Assembly (NCBI GenBank): GCA_018340805.1
Contig: JACMZG010000008.1
Coordinates: 77,025,884-77,089,883, forward strand
Direction of reading: 5' to 3'
Length of the DNA: 64,000 nt
DNA from: Microvelia longipes
Taxonomy: Eukaryota > Arthropoda > Insecta > Hemiptera > Veliidae
Part shown: in pieces, positions 1 through 10,148 of the stretch
Layout of the letters: every line of letters begins with the position of its first letter
Position numbering within the stretch: position 1 is the stretch's first letter
Notes under the pieces: model-generated
Seen by the model: the letters and a program-made list of their open reading frames with translations, nothing else
Told to the model about the DNA's origin: nothing
The model's database searches: none
Position numbers and translations under genes: made by a program

Positions 1-391
1 CACCAGGGGGGAAGTTTTTATCTGTTTTCTTTGTTTTATAGATTATAGAGATGTTGTTTTCCATTTGACCTATAATTTTCATGAAAACATTTTATATCCT
101 TTTAGTTGAACAAACAAAGTCATATCTATAGTCAGCAAATAGATTGAATTCTGAAATTTAAAATTATTAAAATAAATCAATACACATCTTTAAATAATAC
201 ACCGTAGATAGGGGAACTTTTGAGTTTATTTAAGTGGAAAATTAGTTTATTTTTATTTATGTGGACTTATAAAACTAATTTGAACATATTAGTAGCAAAT
301 TATTGTACAAGGTGGGTCAATGTTCTTATTTAAGCCATTTATCATCGTGCCAGGGGTTTACGTCCAGCCAAAAATTAGAGCAGTGATTTAA
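1..391. other. Gene-free A+T-rich sequence
   Basis: No coding frame or recognisable repeat boundary is seen here. The sequence is A+T-rich and leads into the first DR repeat. Confidence 0.5.
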
Positions 392-1043
392 ATTTTTCTC
401 ATTTATACCGTCGGTATATTGAAAAGTGTTGTGTTTGTAAAAAAAATTCAAAACCAGGATTACACCAGAATCATTTGTTTTAGGGTGTTTAAAACTCCTG
501 AGTAGTTTTCATAAAGAAGTCTGTCTGTATGTGTGAGTGTGTGTTTGTTACCATCGTAGCTCTCAGTGTATTTATGATAGAGGGTAGAATAACTGTACAA
601 AAATCAGTCTATAGGTGTAGTTGCGCTATTCAAAAATTTTTTTTTTTATGACGTCATTAACCCGTATCTAAGCAAAAATTTCAAAAAACATAAAACACGG
701 TATTTGACAAGCATGTGCTTATGTATAAGACTCACAAGTTTCATTTCATTATTAGCATTATTTCAACTTTTATACGTTTAAAAAATGTAAAATAAACAAA
801 TTAAGTTGAAATTTAGTACAATTGTATAGCTTTACGTATTAAATAAGTAAACCAAGTTTTGTCTCAATACAACAAGTATATCCATGATTTTTGTTAGATC
901 ATAAAAATTATGCAGCATGGAGCGTACAAAAATAAATGTAACGACTGGTATGTTCCGAGGACGAGCGAAGCGAGTTCAGAGAAGGAAGGATGAGAGTAGC
1001 GAATCCCATGTGACGAGGAAAAGTTCTGAGGTACCCCGTATCC
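392..1043 (+). repeat. DR dispersed repeat, copy 1
   Basis: This is a copy of a dispersed, apparently non-coding repeat of about 0.7-0.85 kb with eight copies in the window. Landmarks in order: TTTATACCGTCGGTATATTG, a TCTGTCTGTATGTG block, ATCGTAGCTCTCAGTG, ATGACGTCATTAACCCG, TTAAGTTGAAATTT, then GGACGAGCGAAGCGAGTTC (959-977), GGATGAGAGTAGCGAATCC (985-1003) and an end at GAGGAAAAGTTCTGAGGTAC. Short frames crossing it on both strands are not conserved between copies, so I do not call genes. The class (non-autonomous transposon or SINE-like) cannot be settled, because no transposase, clear terminal inverted repeat or A-tail is visible. Confidence 0.8.
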
Positions 1044-1735
1044 GATTTTTTCCACTGCCTTCCAAAACATATGAAGTATTAAGTGTATTGTCTCCCTTAA
1101 GATTAGATAACTAGATGTCAACAGCCATGCAAGGTCCTTCTCTATTGTTAATGCTTAAGAAAATGTTTTCCTACAGAAAATTATAAGGCTGTTTTTGAAA
1201 GGTTCCTCGTCTTGTTACTTGACCTTTTCCCAATAAGTCTTCTACAGAGGGTAGGTAGCACTTGTATCTAACTGTCTAGTGGAATAGGTTTCAAGAAGTA
1301 CACCGGTAGAATGCGTTAGTGTTGCCATCCTATCCCTCTCTCATACACACCCTCTCTTATCTATGGTCAAAAAGACATCCTTATAGGGAGGACTTAAGTA
1401 AAATAACACAGATGATAAGAGGTCTGGAAATATGACAGTTGCCATTAGGTTGCACTATCAGATGCATTTTTAGTTACGTCACATTAAATTACTTTATACA
1501 ACACGATAATTATATAATAAATACAGTACATAATAATTACAACTAATTTAAAATTCATTTTACTTAATTTAAGAAAAAATAGTCGGAAAGGTATGTTATA
1601 TTTACGTAAAATTGTAAGTATTATAAAAAATCACAAATGTTTGTTATAGTGCCAAGCTACCTAAGGAATGATAAGAGTTGTTGAATCCTCTTTCTAAGTA
1701 TTAGTTTTTTTGTCTATGGTAAGTTAACTGGGTCT
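1044..1735. other. Gene-free flank of the hAT-like insertion
   Basis: A+T-rich unique-looking sequence with no supported gene. Its last bases (about 1728-1743) resemble the outer edge of the inverted arm that ends near 16190, so the host of the hAT insertion was probably that arm. Confidence 0.5.
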
Positions 1736-1939
1736 CTCTCCAGCAGGGTTGTGAAACGTACGGAAATTTCCGTATTTGTACGGAATTTCGAAGGTCCGTT
1801 CGGAAAATGGAGTTAACCCTTGGTCGTACGCCAAATGTACGGATATTTCAATAATTGTACGGACGTTAAATGAGTTTATAGTAATTATCATTATAGTTTA
1901 AATTTATCATTATCAACAGTATTGGTCTCCATAATTAGT

Positions 1940-2748
1940 ATAAGTTATGTGTTTGGGCGCTTAAGAGACAAAATGAAACTTTAGATGTTATATTTAACAA
2001 CAATATTTCGCTCTTCATCACACAGAGCATTTCAAGTTATTAAAATCTACAAAGAAAAACAGATAAACCATAATTACACTCAATAAAGTTATTACAAGAA
2101 TAAAGATTAGAAAATACATATTATTTAAGTCATGCAGAGCTATTTGAAATAAATAATTATTAAATTAAATACTTACTAAAGTTAGGCTATATTAACTAAC
2201 TAAGTCGAAAATTAAAAAGAAAGATCAGGTCCAAAACCTAAAAAGTTAAAAATAAATTAGAAGAAAAGGAAAAGAAAAGTCAAATTAATGATAACAGTGC
2301 TAAAATATTAAATTCATTGAAAAATAATCAAAGAAAACTTACTGAGGTAAATGAAATCGAAATGCATATCAATAATTTAATACATTTGTTGTAAAAGATC
2401 AAAAGAAAGACAAATTAGCATCCAAAATAATAATAAAAACAAGATTTCAAGAGAGTTAATTAATAACTAAATAATTTGTTGAATACAGTTTCTCAGCTGA
2501 GGTTAAAATTAATATGTCGGACACTTGATTTAATCTAGAACTCAGTCTTAGTAAATAGAAAAATAATGATAAACATACAAACAACAACTAGAAAAAGCTG
2601 TTTTAATTCAGGTTATTTAAAATACCTGCATAATACTTGTTCATATCCTTAGAGTCCTTCTTGAAATTAATATTATTATTTTCTTTGGATATATGTAAGG
2701 CTTCTAGAAAACGTCTCTTGAAATTGTTGCTTTCCCGATCTACTATCT
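1940..2748 (-). repeat. Left inverted arm of the Penelope-like element
   Basis: This arm is the reverse complement of 4840-5648, with scattered mismatches and small indels. It begins ATAAGTTATGTGTTTGGGCG and ends GATCTACTATCT. Because the right arm includes the C-terminal coding part of the element, this left arm carries the same coding stretch in antisense. Confidence 0.85.
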
Positions 2749-2834
2749 TAGAACATAAACTAACTAGATTTTATTCTAAATAAACTAGATTTTTATTAAT
2801 AATAATGAGAATCAAAAAATCAATTATCTAATGT

Positions 2835-4838
2835 TTGACTAACTATAAAACTAGATTAGTAGATGTAAATAAACAAAAACAAGATCTAAAGATTGAATTT
2901 AGGATAAATAAAGGTCGGAGTACTGAAAACAAAAGTAATAATAAACAAATGGATTTTCTGTCAATGTACAATAATATTAATAAAAATAACTGGATTAAAA
3001 ACACCAGTAGTATAGACATTCCTACTCCCGTCAAAAACTTCTTATTCTTGGCCACAATTTCAACCTAATTCCTAAAAAGCTTAAAAACGAACTTACTAAA
3101 ATTATTGTAGATGTTGAATATACCCTTAACTTATTAAAAACTTCTAGTAATCATGTTCAAGCCTTGAGAAGCAGGTGATATAAATAAATTTCTAATTTCC
3201 AAAATAAACAAAAGATCATTCTCTTTCCCAATTGGATCATTAGAGCGCCAAATATATATGGATTCAGTCACTACACGCCAATTTATTAAAAAATAAGGAC
3301 ATCGTAGTCTGTAAAGCTGACAAGGCAAAAATCACTGTAGTTATGGATAGAGAACAGTATAATAATAGTATGTTGGCACTTCTTAATGACCCTAACACGT
3401 ATGTAATGGTTGATTCACAGAAGGAAGAGCTGATTGACTCAATAAAAAAAGAGTATGATGTACTCCTGAGTAAACTAGTAGAGAAAAAGTTTATAACAAA
3501 GACAGAAAAAAGATCTTTAAACATCAACAGCTGCATATTAGGTAGAATGTATGGACTCCCCAAGACGCAAAAGATGGAAACCAATTAAGACCTATCCTCG
3601 ATGGTACTAACACACCTCCACAAAAATTAACTAAATATTTAAATCCTAGTTTAAAACAAATTAAATAATAACAACCAATATGACAACAAAAAGTGTTTTT
3701 CAGTTTAAGGATAGGATTAAAAATGTCAGACTCAAAAATGATGAAAGTTATGGTCTCTTTTGACGTGAAGTCTCTTTTTACGAATGTACCTTTGGAGGAA
3801 GTTTATAACCTTATTAGACTCAATTGGGACCAGATAGTCACTGAAACTAATATTAAATGTGTGGAAACTATCTTGAATGCATCAAATTCTGTTGCAGCCA
3901 TACTTATTTTACCTTTAATAATATAATTTACAAACAAATTGAACGGTTTACCTATGGGGGGGAGTATGTCTGTAAATTTGAGTGGAATATTTGTAAACCA
4001 TGTACTTAACACCATTCTCACGAGGACGAGGTACAAACCTATTATAGTTTGCAAATATATTGACGATTTATTTTTGGTATGAGAGCTAGACATGTGGAAT
4101 TTTTGGTGAATGAATTAAATAGTTTTCACCCAAATTTTGAATTCACCGTTGAGAAGGAAGAAAAAAAGAATAGATTTTTTGGATGTTACGGTTATTAAAC
4201 GGATGAAGGCACTTAAAGACCAAATGGACCAATAAAGTTGTTAAAGGTAATAGGTTTTTGAATTATAAGTCTAACCATCCTCTAAGCCAAATTAACAATA
4301 CTGCGTACAACTTTATACGACGAGCTATAGAACTGACAGATGAAGATTATGATGGAATCAAAACGATGGTTTTTAAGAAATTGCTGGCCAATTTTTTCCC
4401 AGTTAACATATAAGATCACTTTGGTACAAGGCTCTAGCTCATATTAACAACCCATCTAATCGAGAACCTGAACCTGAACCTACTAATGCAGTGAAAAGTA
4501 TTTATTCTGGGCTAACATACATTAAAGCTTATCCCACTCTATTAGTAGAACTTTCAAGAAGTACGACTGCCCTGAAGTCAAATTTGGTCTTAAACCAGTA
4601 AATAAGATAAGCAAATATTATTTCACTCCTTTAAAAGATAAATTAAATATAAATGACACAATGGGCTTTGTATATAAAGTTTCTTGCCATGACTGCCCTG
4701 GTCAATACATAGGTGAGTCAAGACAAACATGCTTAACAGGAAAACTCAACATGAGGCTAATGTTAGAATACAAAAAAACCATACAGCTTTAGCTAAACAT
4801 GCCCACGAACTTAACCATAAATTTGATTTTGAGGAAAC
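2835..4838 (+). pseudogene. Broken Penelope-like reverse transcriptase / GIY-YIG endonuclease
   Basis: The protein would copy element RNA at a nick made by its GIY-YIG endonuclease. The pieces follow the family order. An N-terminal region (2835-3170) reads in changing frames. The block VVCKADKAKITVVMDREQY (about 3305-3360) matches the ADKG-type motif of these RTs. VSFDVKSLFTNVPLEEV (3738-3800) is the RT A region. LNGLPMGGSMSVNLSG (about 3940-3985) follows, then KYIDDLFLV (about 4052-4078), which contains the catalytic YIDD box. Downstream, GFVYKVSCHDCPGQYIGESR (about 4664-4723) is the GIY-YIG start, and an AKHAHELNHKFDF block ends just before the right arm. At least five frameshifts or stops separate these blocks, so no functional protein can be made. 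Assignment to the superfamily is firm; the clade is not resolved. Confidence 0.88.
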
Positions 4839-4839
4839 T

Positions 4840-5648
4840 AGATAGTAGATCGGGAAAGCAACAATTTCAAGAGACGTTTTCTAGAAGCCTTACATATATC
4901 CAAAGAAAATAATAATATTTATTTCAAGAAGGACTCTAAGATATGAACAAGTATTATGCAGGTTTTTAAATAACCTGAATTAACAGCTTTTTTCTAGTTG
5001 TTGTTTGTATGTTTATCATTATTTTTCTATTTACTAAGACTGAGTTCTAGATTAAATCAAGTTCCGACATATTAATTTAACTCAGCTGAGAAACTGTTAT
5101 TCAACAAATTATTTAGTTATTAATTAACTCTCTTGAATCTTGTTTTAATTATTATTTTGGATGCTCATTGTCTTTCTTTTGATCTTTTACACAAATGTAT
5201 AGAAATTATTGATATGCATTTCGATTTCATTTACCTCAGTAAGTTTTCTTTGATTATTTTTCAATGAATTTAATATTTTAGCACTGTTATCATTATTTGA
5301 CTTTTCTTTTCCTTTTCTTCTAATTTATTTTTAACTTTTTAGGTTTTTGGACCTGATCTTTTCTTTTTAATTTTCGACTTAGTTAGTTAATATAGCCTAA
5401 CTTTAGTAAGTATTTTAATTTAATAATTATTTATTTCAAATAGCTCTGCATGACTTAAATAATATGTATTTTTCTAATCTTTATTCTTGTAATAACTTTA
5501 TTTGAGTGTAATTATGGTTTATCTGTTTTTCTTTTGTAGATTTTAATAACTTTAAAATGCTCTGTGTGATGAAGAGCGAAATATTGTTGTTTAAATATAA
5601 CATCTAAAGTTTCATTTTGTCTCTTAAGCGCCCAAACACATAACTTAT
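4840..5648 (+). repeat. Right inverted arm of the Penelope-like element
   Basis: This arm mirrors 1940-2748. Its first 100 bases still read as the C-terminal tail of the element's protein (IVDRESNNFKRRFLEALHIS), so the inverted repeat includes coding sequence and the 3' non-coding region. It ends CCCAAACACATAACTTAT. Confidence 0.85.
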
Positions 5649-6025
5649 TTAAATTTATCAACCAAATTTTTAATAGTGATTAAAGATACTTACACCGTTT
5701 AATTTTTTTTTCACTATGAATTGAAAACAGGGAAATACTTTTCAACAGAAACAGAGTAAATAAGAATATCAATAAGAAATAATCCCTACTATATAGTAGG
5801 GATATTTTATTTACTCCTATTTTATACTTTCTCTCATTGAGTATACGGCGTATGGAGGATTACACCCTCTATTAACAACAGCCGTCCCTTAATTAATATA
5901 TATAAATTGGAAGATAGTTTTATTTAGGGAAAATGCAAGTTAAAAATGTACGGAATTACAGCTTAAAATACGGAAATTCTAACCTAGATATACGACCATA
6001 GAGTTTTCAAAATTTCACAACCCTG
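5649..6025. other. Right part of the hAT-like element, non-coding
   Basis: No coding frame is seen. It contains an imperfect hairpin (AATCCCTACTATATAGTAGGGAT, about 5780) and the subterminal TACGGAAAT motifs of the hAT-like element. Confidence 0.55.
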
Positions 6026-6033
6026 CTCTTCAG

Positions 6034-6515
6034 CGCTTTGGTTGTTCCTTACAGCTGTACCGGTCCCACAAGGTGGCGGAGAAGATAAAAGAGTAAGTTT
6101 TTTGGGAAATCTCGTGTTTTCCGATGTCACAGAAAATCTGGAGCATACAAATTCATTTGAACATTAGCAGTAATAGCGAATTATAAGCATCGCTCGGCAA
6201 ATAGTTTATCTATTTGTATCTAAGGTATAAATATTATCTATCAATACTTTTACTTTTCCTCAATTATACCCTAGGTGAATCTAGGGAAAAAAAGTACACA
6301 GGAAAAAAATACAGGAAAAAAGTATATGGAAAAAACACACAGAAAACAATCACACTGAAAAAAATACAAGAAAAAAAGTACACGGATCAAAAGTACAATG
6401 GAATAAAAGTACAACGGAAAAAAAGTACACCACAAAAATACACGGGGACAATTTGAAGATAAAAAAATTATGGCAAAAATTATTCAAGATAAGTACACTT
6501 TAAATTTGCTAACAA
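6034..6515 (+). repeat. Left inverted arm of a 10-kb block
   Basis: The arm pairs with 15758-16177 in opposite orientation. Shared stretches include CTGTACCGGTCCCACAAGGT, ATAGTTTATCTATTTGTATC and AAGTACACNTTAAATTTGCT. The outer edge reads CAGCGCTTTGGTTGTTCC here and CAGGGCTTTGGTGGTTCC in the other arm. The inner half (about 6285-6450) is a degenerate run of 10-16-base units of the type GTACACGGAAAAAA, also present in the other arm. A minus-strand frame over the right arm and a plus-strand frame over this arm both come from this low-complexity tract and are not genes. Confidence 0.8.
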
Positions 6516-6569
6516 ATGTGTACTGAAACACATTAAACATTTAATTTAAACACAGTAAATACATTTGTT

Positions 6570-6598
6570 AGGGTTTCGAAGATAATCTTCGAAACCCT
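6570..6598. repeat. Perfect 14-bp-arm hairpin
   Basis: AGGGTTTCGAAGAT is followed after one base by its exact reverse complement. It lies between the left arm and the 287-bp satellite, and precedes a TCTGTCTGTCCG block that resembles one in the DR repeat. Role unknown. Confidence 0.7.
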
Positions 6599-6740
6599 TA
6601 TACTTTCTGTTGAGCGTCTGTCTGTCCGATTTCACATCTCAGGAACTACAATAGCTAAGAAGTTGAAATTTGGTATACATGTGTAACTATTTTATCCAAC
6701 AACAGGAAAAATATAGCCAGCTATATCACACGCGCATCTG

Positions 6741-8204
6741 TCGATTTATGAGCGAATGCGCACATTCGCCAAAAAAAAATATTTTTTTGAAAAATCATGT
6801 GGGGTATCAAATTGTAGGTATCGATGGGTAGTACACAAATATGCATCGCTTTTTCAAAATGGTGGCTATTATACCCGCCAAAAATCTCAAAAACCACCAA
6901 AAAAAGCTTGTCCCCCCCCCTTTTAAGGCATAAGGAGAAGCCCTAAAAATATGGGACCAATAGCCAATAAAAGCACTTTCCGGGCCATAGAAATTCTTCG
7001 GAAAAAAAGTTTCAAAAGTTAATTTTAGCAATTTCAAAATCGCCCATACGCGCACGCGCCAAAAAAAATATTTTTTGAAAAATCATGTGGGGTATCAAAT
7101 TGTAGGTATCGACGGGTAGTACACAAATATGCATCGCTTTTTCAAAATGGCGGCTATTACACCCGCCAAAATCTCAAAACCACCAAAAAAAAGCTTGTCC
7201 CCCCCTTTTAAGGCAAAAGGAGAAGCCCTAAAAATATGGGACCAATAGCCAATAAAAGCACTTTCCGGGCCATAGAAATTCTTCGGAAAAAAAGTTTCAA
7301 AAGTTAATTTTAGCAATTTCGAAATCGCCCATACGCGCACGCGCCAAAAAAAAATATTTTTTTGAAAAAATCATGTGGGGTATCAAATTGTAGGTATCGA
7401 CGGTAGTACACAAATATGCATCGCTTTTTCAAAATGGCGGCTATTACACCCGCCAAAAATCTCAAAAACCACCAAAAAAAGCATGTCCCCCCCCTTTTAA
7501 GGCAAAAGGAGAAGCCCTAAAAATATGGGACCAATAGCCAATAAAAGCACTTTCCGGGCCATAGAAATTCTTCGGAGAAAAAGTTTCAAAAGTTAATTTT
7601 AGCAATTTCAAAATCGCCCATACGCGCACGCGCCAAAAAAAAATATTTTTTGAAAAATCATGTGGGGTATCAAATTGTAGGTATCGACGGGTAGTACCCA
7701 AATATGCATCGCTTTTTCAAAATGGCGGCTATTACACCCGCCAAAAATCTCAAAAACCACCAAAAAAAGCTTGTCCCCCCCCTTTTTAGGCATAAGGAGA
7801 AGCCCTAAAAATATGGACCAATAGCCAATAAAAGCACTTTCCGGGCCATAGAAATTCTTCGGAAAAAAAAGTTTCAAAAGTTAATTTTTGCAATTTCGAA
7901 ATCGCCCATACGCGCACGCGCCAAAAAAAATTTTTTTGAAAAATCATGTGGGGTATCAAATTGTAGTATCGATGGGTAGTACACAAATATGCATCGCTTT
8001 TTCAAAATGGCGGCTATTACACCCGCCAAAAATCTCAAAAACCACCAAAAAAAGCTTGTCCCCCTCCCCCTTTTAAGGCATAAGGAGAAGCCCTAAAAAT
8101 ACGGGACCAATAGCCAATAAAAGCACTTTCCGGGCCATAGAAATTCTTCGGAAAAAAAGTTTCAAAAGTTAATTTTAGCAATTTCGAAATCGCCCATACG
8201 CGCA
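6741..8204. repeat. 287-bp satellite, five tandem copies
   Basis: The phrase CATGTGGGGTATCAAATTG recurs at about 6798, 7085, 7371, 7659 and 7946, giving a period of 286-288 bp. Each unit carries a poly-A/poly-T stretch, an AAAATGGCGGCTATTACACC block, a C-run of 6-10 bases, and CGCCCATACGCGCACGCGCC. Copies differ mainly in homopolymer length. The minus strand shows 60-90-codon frames sharing YGPESAFIGYWS; they shift frame from copy to copy and are shadows of the repeat. The last copy stops at GCGCA (8204), where LINE sequence begins. Confidence 0.92.
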
Positions 8205-10145
8205 TATATGTCCAAAAATTTGGACATATTCCTCATCGACTTGAGCTTCTCTTAAACATTCCAACATTACATTTCTATATACGCTATCGTAAGCTTTCTC
8301 GAAGTCTATAAAAAATATCACTATCAATGAGAAATTGTATTCTTGGGCACTTTGTATGAGCAACTTTAGGGCTAATATATTATCAAGCGTTGAGTAATTT
8401 CTTCTAAAACCTGTTTGATTAGTAGATATAGTTTGGTCTATTTTGCTGCTTATTCTTTTAGTTATTATAGTCATAAAAATTTTATAAATTACCGGTAATA
8501 AACTTATTGGTCTATAGTTTCTAATATCCATACGATCACCCTTTTTAAATAATAAAACTAGGCTTGCTTTTGACCATGCTTGTGGATATCCTTTTTCATT
8601 AAGCATGCATTAAAGAGGGTTTGTAAATATTCAATGATTGTTTCACCTCCGTACTTGATGACTTCATTCGATATATTGTCTACTCCTGTACTCTTTCCTT
8701 TCTTTAATTTTTTTACAACACATTCTATTTCTTCTTTCAACACTTTCAGAATTTCTTTATTGTCTTCATAATTTTCCTCGTTATCTCTACTATTAATTTG
8801 GTTTTCGTAACTATCGTTTGCATATAACTTTTCATAAAACTCACATATAACCTGTAAAATCTCTTCCTGTTTGTTCTTCACTTTTCCTTTCTCATCCTTC
8901 ATGGCAATAATCTGATTCCTTCCAATAGCCTGAGATCGCCAATACTCCTTCACGCTACCTCCTTTCTCTAAAGTTTCATTTAATTCATTAATCTTTTTAT
9001 CTCTACTCCATTCTTTCATCTCCTGTCTTAGTGTTTTTGATATTTCTCTTAACTCTACAATATTCCCTTTTTTCTTTATTCTCCTTCTCTTTTCAAACAG
9101 TTTTTTAATTTTTCTTGGTATTTTACTATTTATTTTTTTATTCTCTTCTTTCTCTACTTGCAGAATCATGTGCTCACTAGCTTTTTGAAATGCATTAATG
9201 ATTCCTTCCTCACATTTATCTAGATTATTTACTTTGTCTTTTACTTTGTTTTCTTCTAACTTCATTTTCAAAATATCTTCAAATTCTTCACGTTGCTCTG
9301 AATTTAATTTAAGTTTACAAATCCTTTTATTTTTATAATTTCTTTTCTTCCTATCTTTCACTATTATATTTATTATTGCTCTTACCGGTTTATGATCACT
9401 TCCAATTGTTATCTTATCTTCAGTCTCTACATCGATGAACATTTTTCTATTGTTGGATAAAAAATAATCTATCTCGTTTTTAGTTCTTCCATCCGGACTT
9501 ATCCAGGTCCACTTCTTTTCCGGAACTTTTCTAAAAAACGTATTTAGAATAAACAAATTATTCACTTCAGCGAATTCAACTAGCCTCGTTCCTCTGTCGT
9601 TTCTCGCTCCGTATCCATACTTTCCTATTACATCGGAATCCTTTAAGTCTCCCACTTTAGCATTCATGTCCCCCATAATGATTGTGAACTTGCATTTGTC
9701 TTCATTTACAGCCCTCTGTAGATTGTTATAGAATTCCTCTATCTCATCCTCGTCTGCACTTAAAGTAGGTGCATACGTTTGAATTATTTTAATTCTGCCT
9801 TCTCCTTCTTCCTTTTTCAATTTCCAAATTAGTTTAGAAATGCGATGACCGTAAGATTTATAAATAGTTATGTTTTTGCTGCTGCTATGGTTGACAAGAA
9901 AGCCGTACCACCGATTCCACCTCCCCGTTGTAGTAGAAATCTACATCATCCTCCATCCTGACCAATCCCTCTCCTTTCCTCCTCACCTCTCCTAACCCTA
10001 CTATATCCCATTCCTTATTGCTTAACTCTTCAACTAGTTCTTGTAATTTAGTATTTGTTCTTCGAGTTTGTGTATTATATGTAAATATTTTAATTCTTCT
10101 TTTTTCTTTAATCTTATATTTATAATTTGAATTTTTAAGTAATTG
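8205..10145 (-). pseudogene. RTE-type ORF2: endonuclease plus truncated reverse transcriptase
   Basis: ORF2 of a LINE encodes the nickase and reverse transcriptase for target-primed insertion. The frame opens directly after the ORF1 stop at 10146-10148. An APE-type endonuclease begins at IKIFTYNTQTRRTNTKLQEL and WDIVGLGEV (about 10075-9980). A frameshift near 9900 leads into the frame 9820-8558, with TYAPT, MGDMNAKVG, the WISPDG...NEIDYFLSN block and GSDHKPV, the usual catalytic blocks. A long Lys/Glu-rich linker follows. A second shift near 8600 leads to the RT: PQAWSKASLVLLFKKGDR, NYRPISLLPVIYKIF, QTGFRRNYSTLDNI and FIDFEKAYDSVY. The catalytic YADD and the 3' end are absent. No ATG occurs between the ORF1 stop and the first endonuclease motifs. 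Confidence 0.88.
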
Positions 10146-10148
10146 CTA
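10140..10148 (-). promoter_or_regulatory. Putative stop-codon readthrough site between ORF1 and ORF2
   Basis: On the minus strand the end of ORF1 reads ATG-TAG-CAA-TTA, and the following codons stay open in the same frame into the ORF2 endonuclease. UAG-CAA-UUA fits the UAG-CAR-YYA readthrough context known from tobacco mosaic virus. The function is inferred. An alternative is that the UAG is a nonsense mutation in a once-continuous frame. Confidence 0.5.

Larger units (their letters stand above)
1940..5648 (+). mobile_element. Penelope-like element with long inverted arms
   Basis: A retroelement with a central coding region (about 2835-4840, plus strand) between two inverted arms of equal length (1940-2748 and 4840-5648, 809 bp each). 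Penelope-like elements are known to carry terminal repeats of this kind, in direct or inverted orientation. It sits inside the hAT-like element. The hAT sequence TTAAATTTATCA occurs just left (about 1897) and again just right (5649), so a target duplication is likely, although about 30 extra bases separate the left copy from the arm. The copy is dead: its reading frame is broken many times. Confidence 0.85.
1744..6025. mobile_element. Non-autonomous hAT-like element, host of a Penelope insertion
   Basis: The element starts CAGGGTTGTGAAA and ends with its reverse complement, TTTCACAACCCTG, the CAGGG-type terminus usual for hAT transposons. It is flanked by 8-bp target duplications that match at 7 of 8 positions: CTCTCCAG at 1736-1743 and CTCTTCAG at 6026-6033. 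Both subterminal regions contain short CGTACGGAAAT and TACGGAATT motifs and a TGGTCGTA block in opposite orientation. No hAT transposase frame is seen. Without the Penelope insertion at about 1940-5648 the element would be under 0.6 kb, so it was probably a MITE mobilised in trans. Confidence 0.82.

Noticed and set aside
6807..8076. Five 60-90-codon frames sharing YGPESAFIGYWS
   Set aside because: They follow the 287-bp satellite and change frame with homopolymer length.
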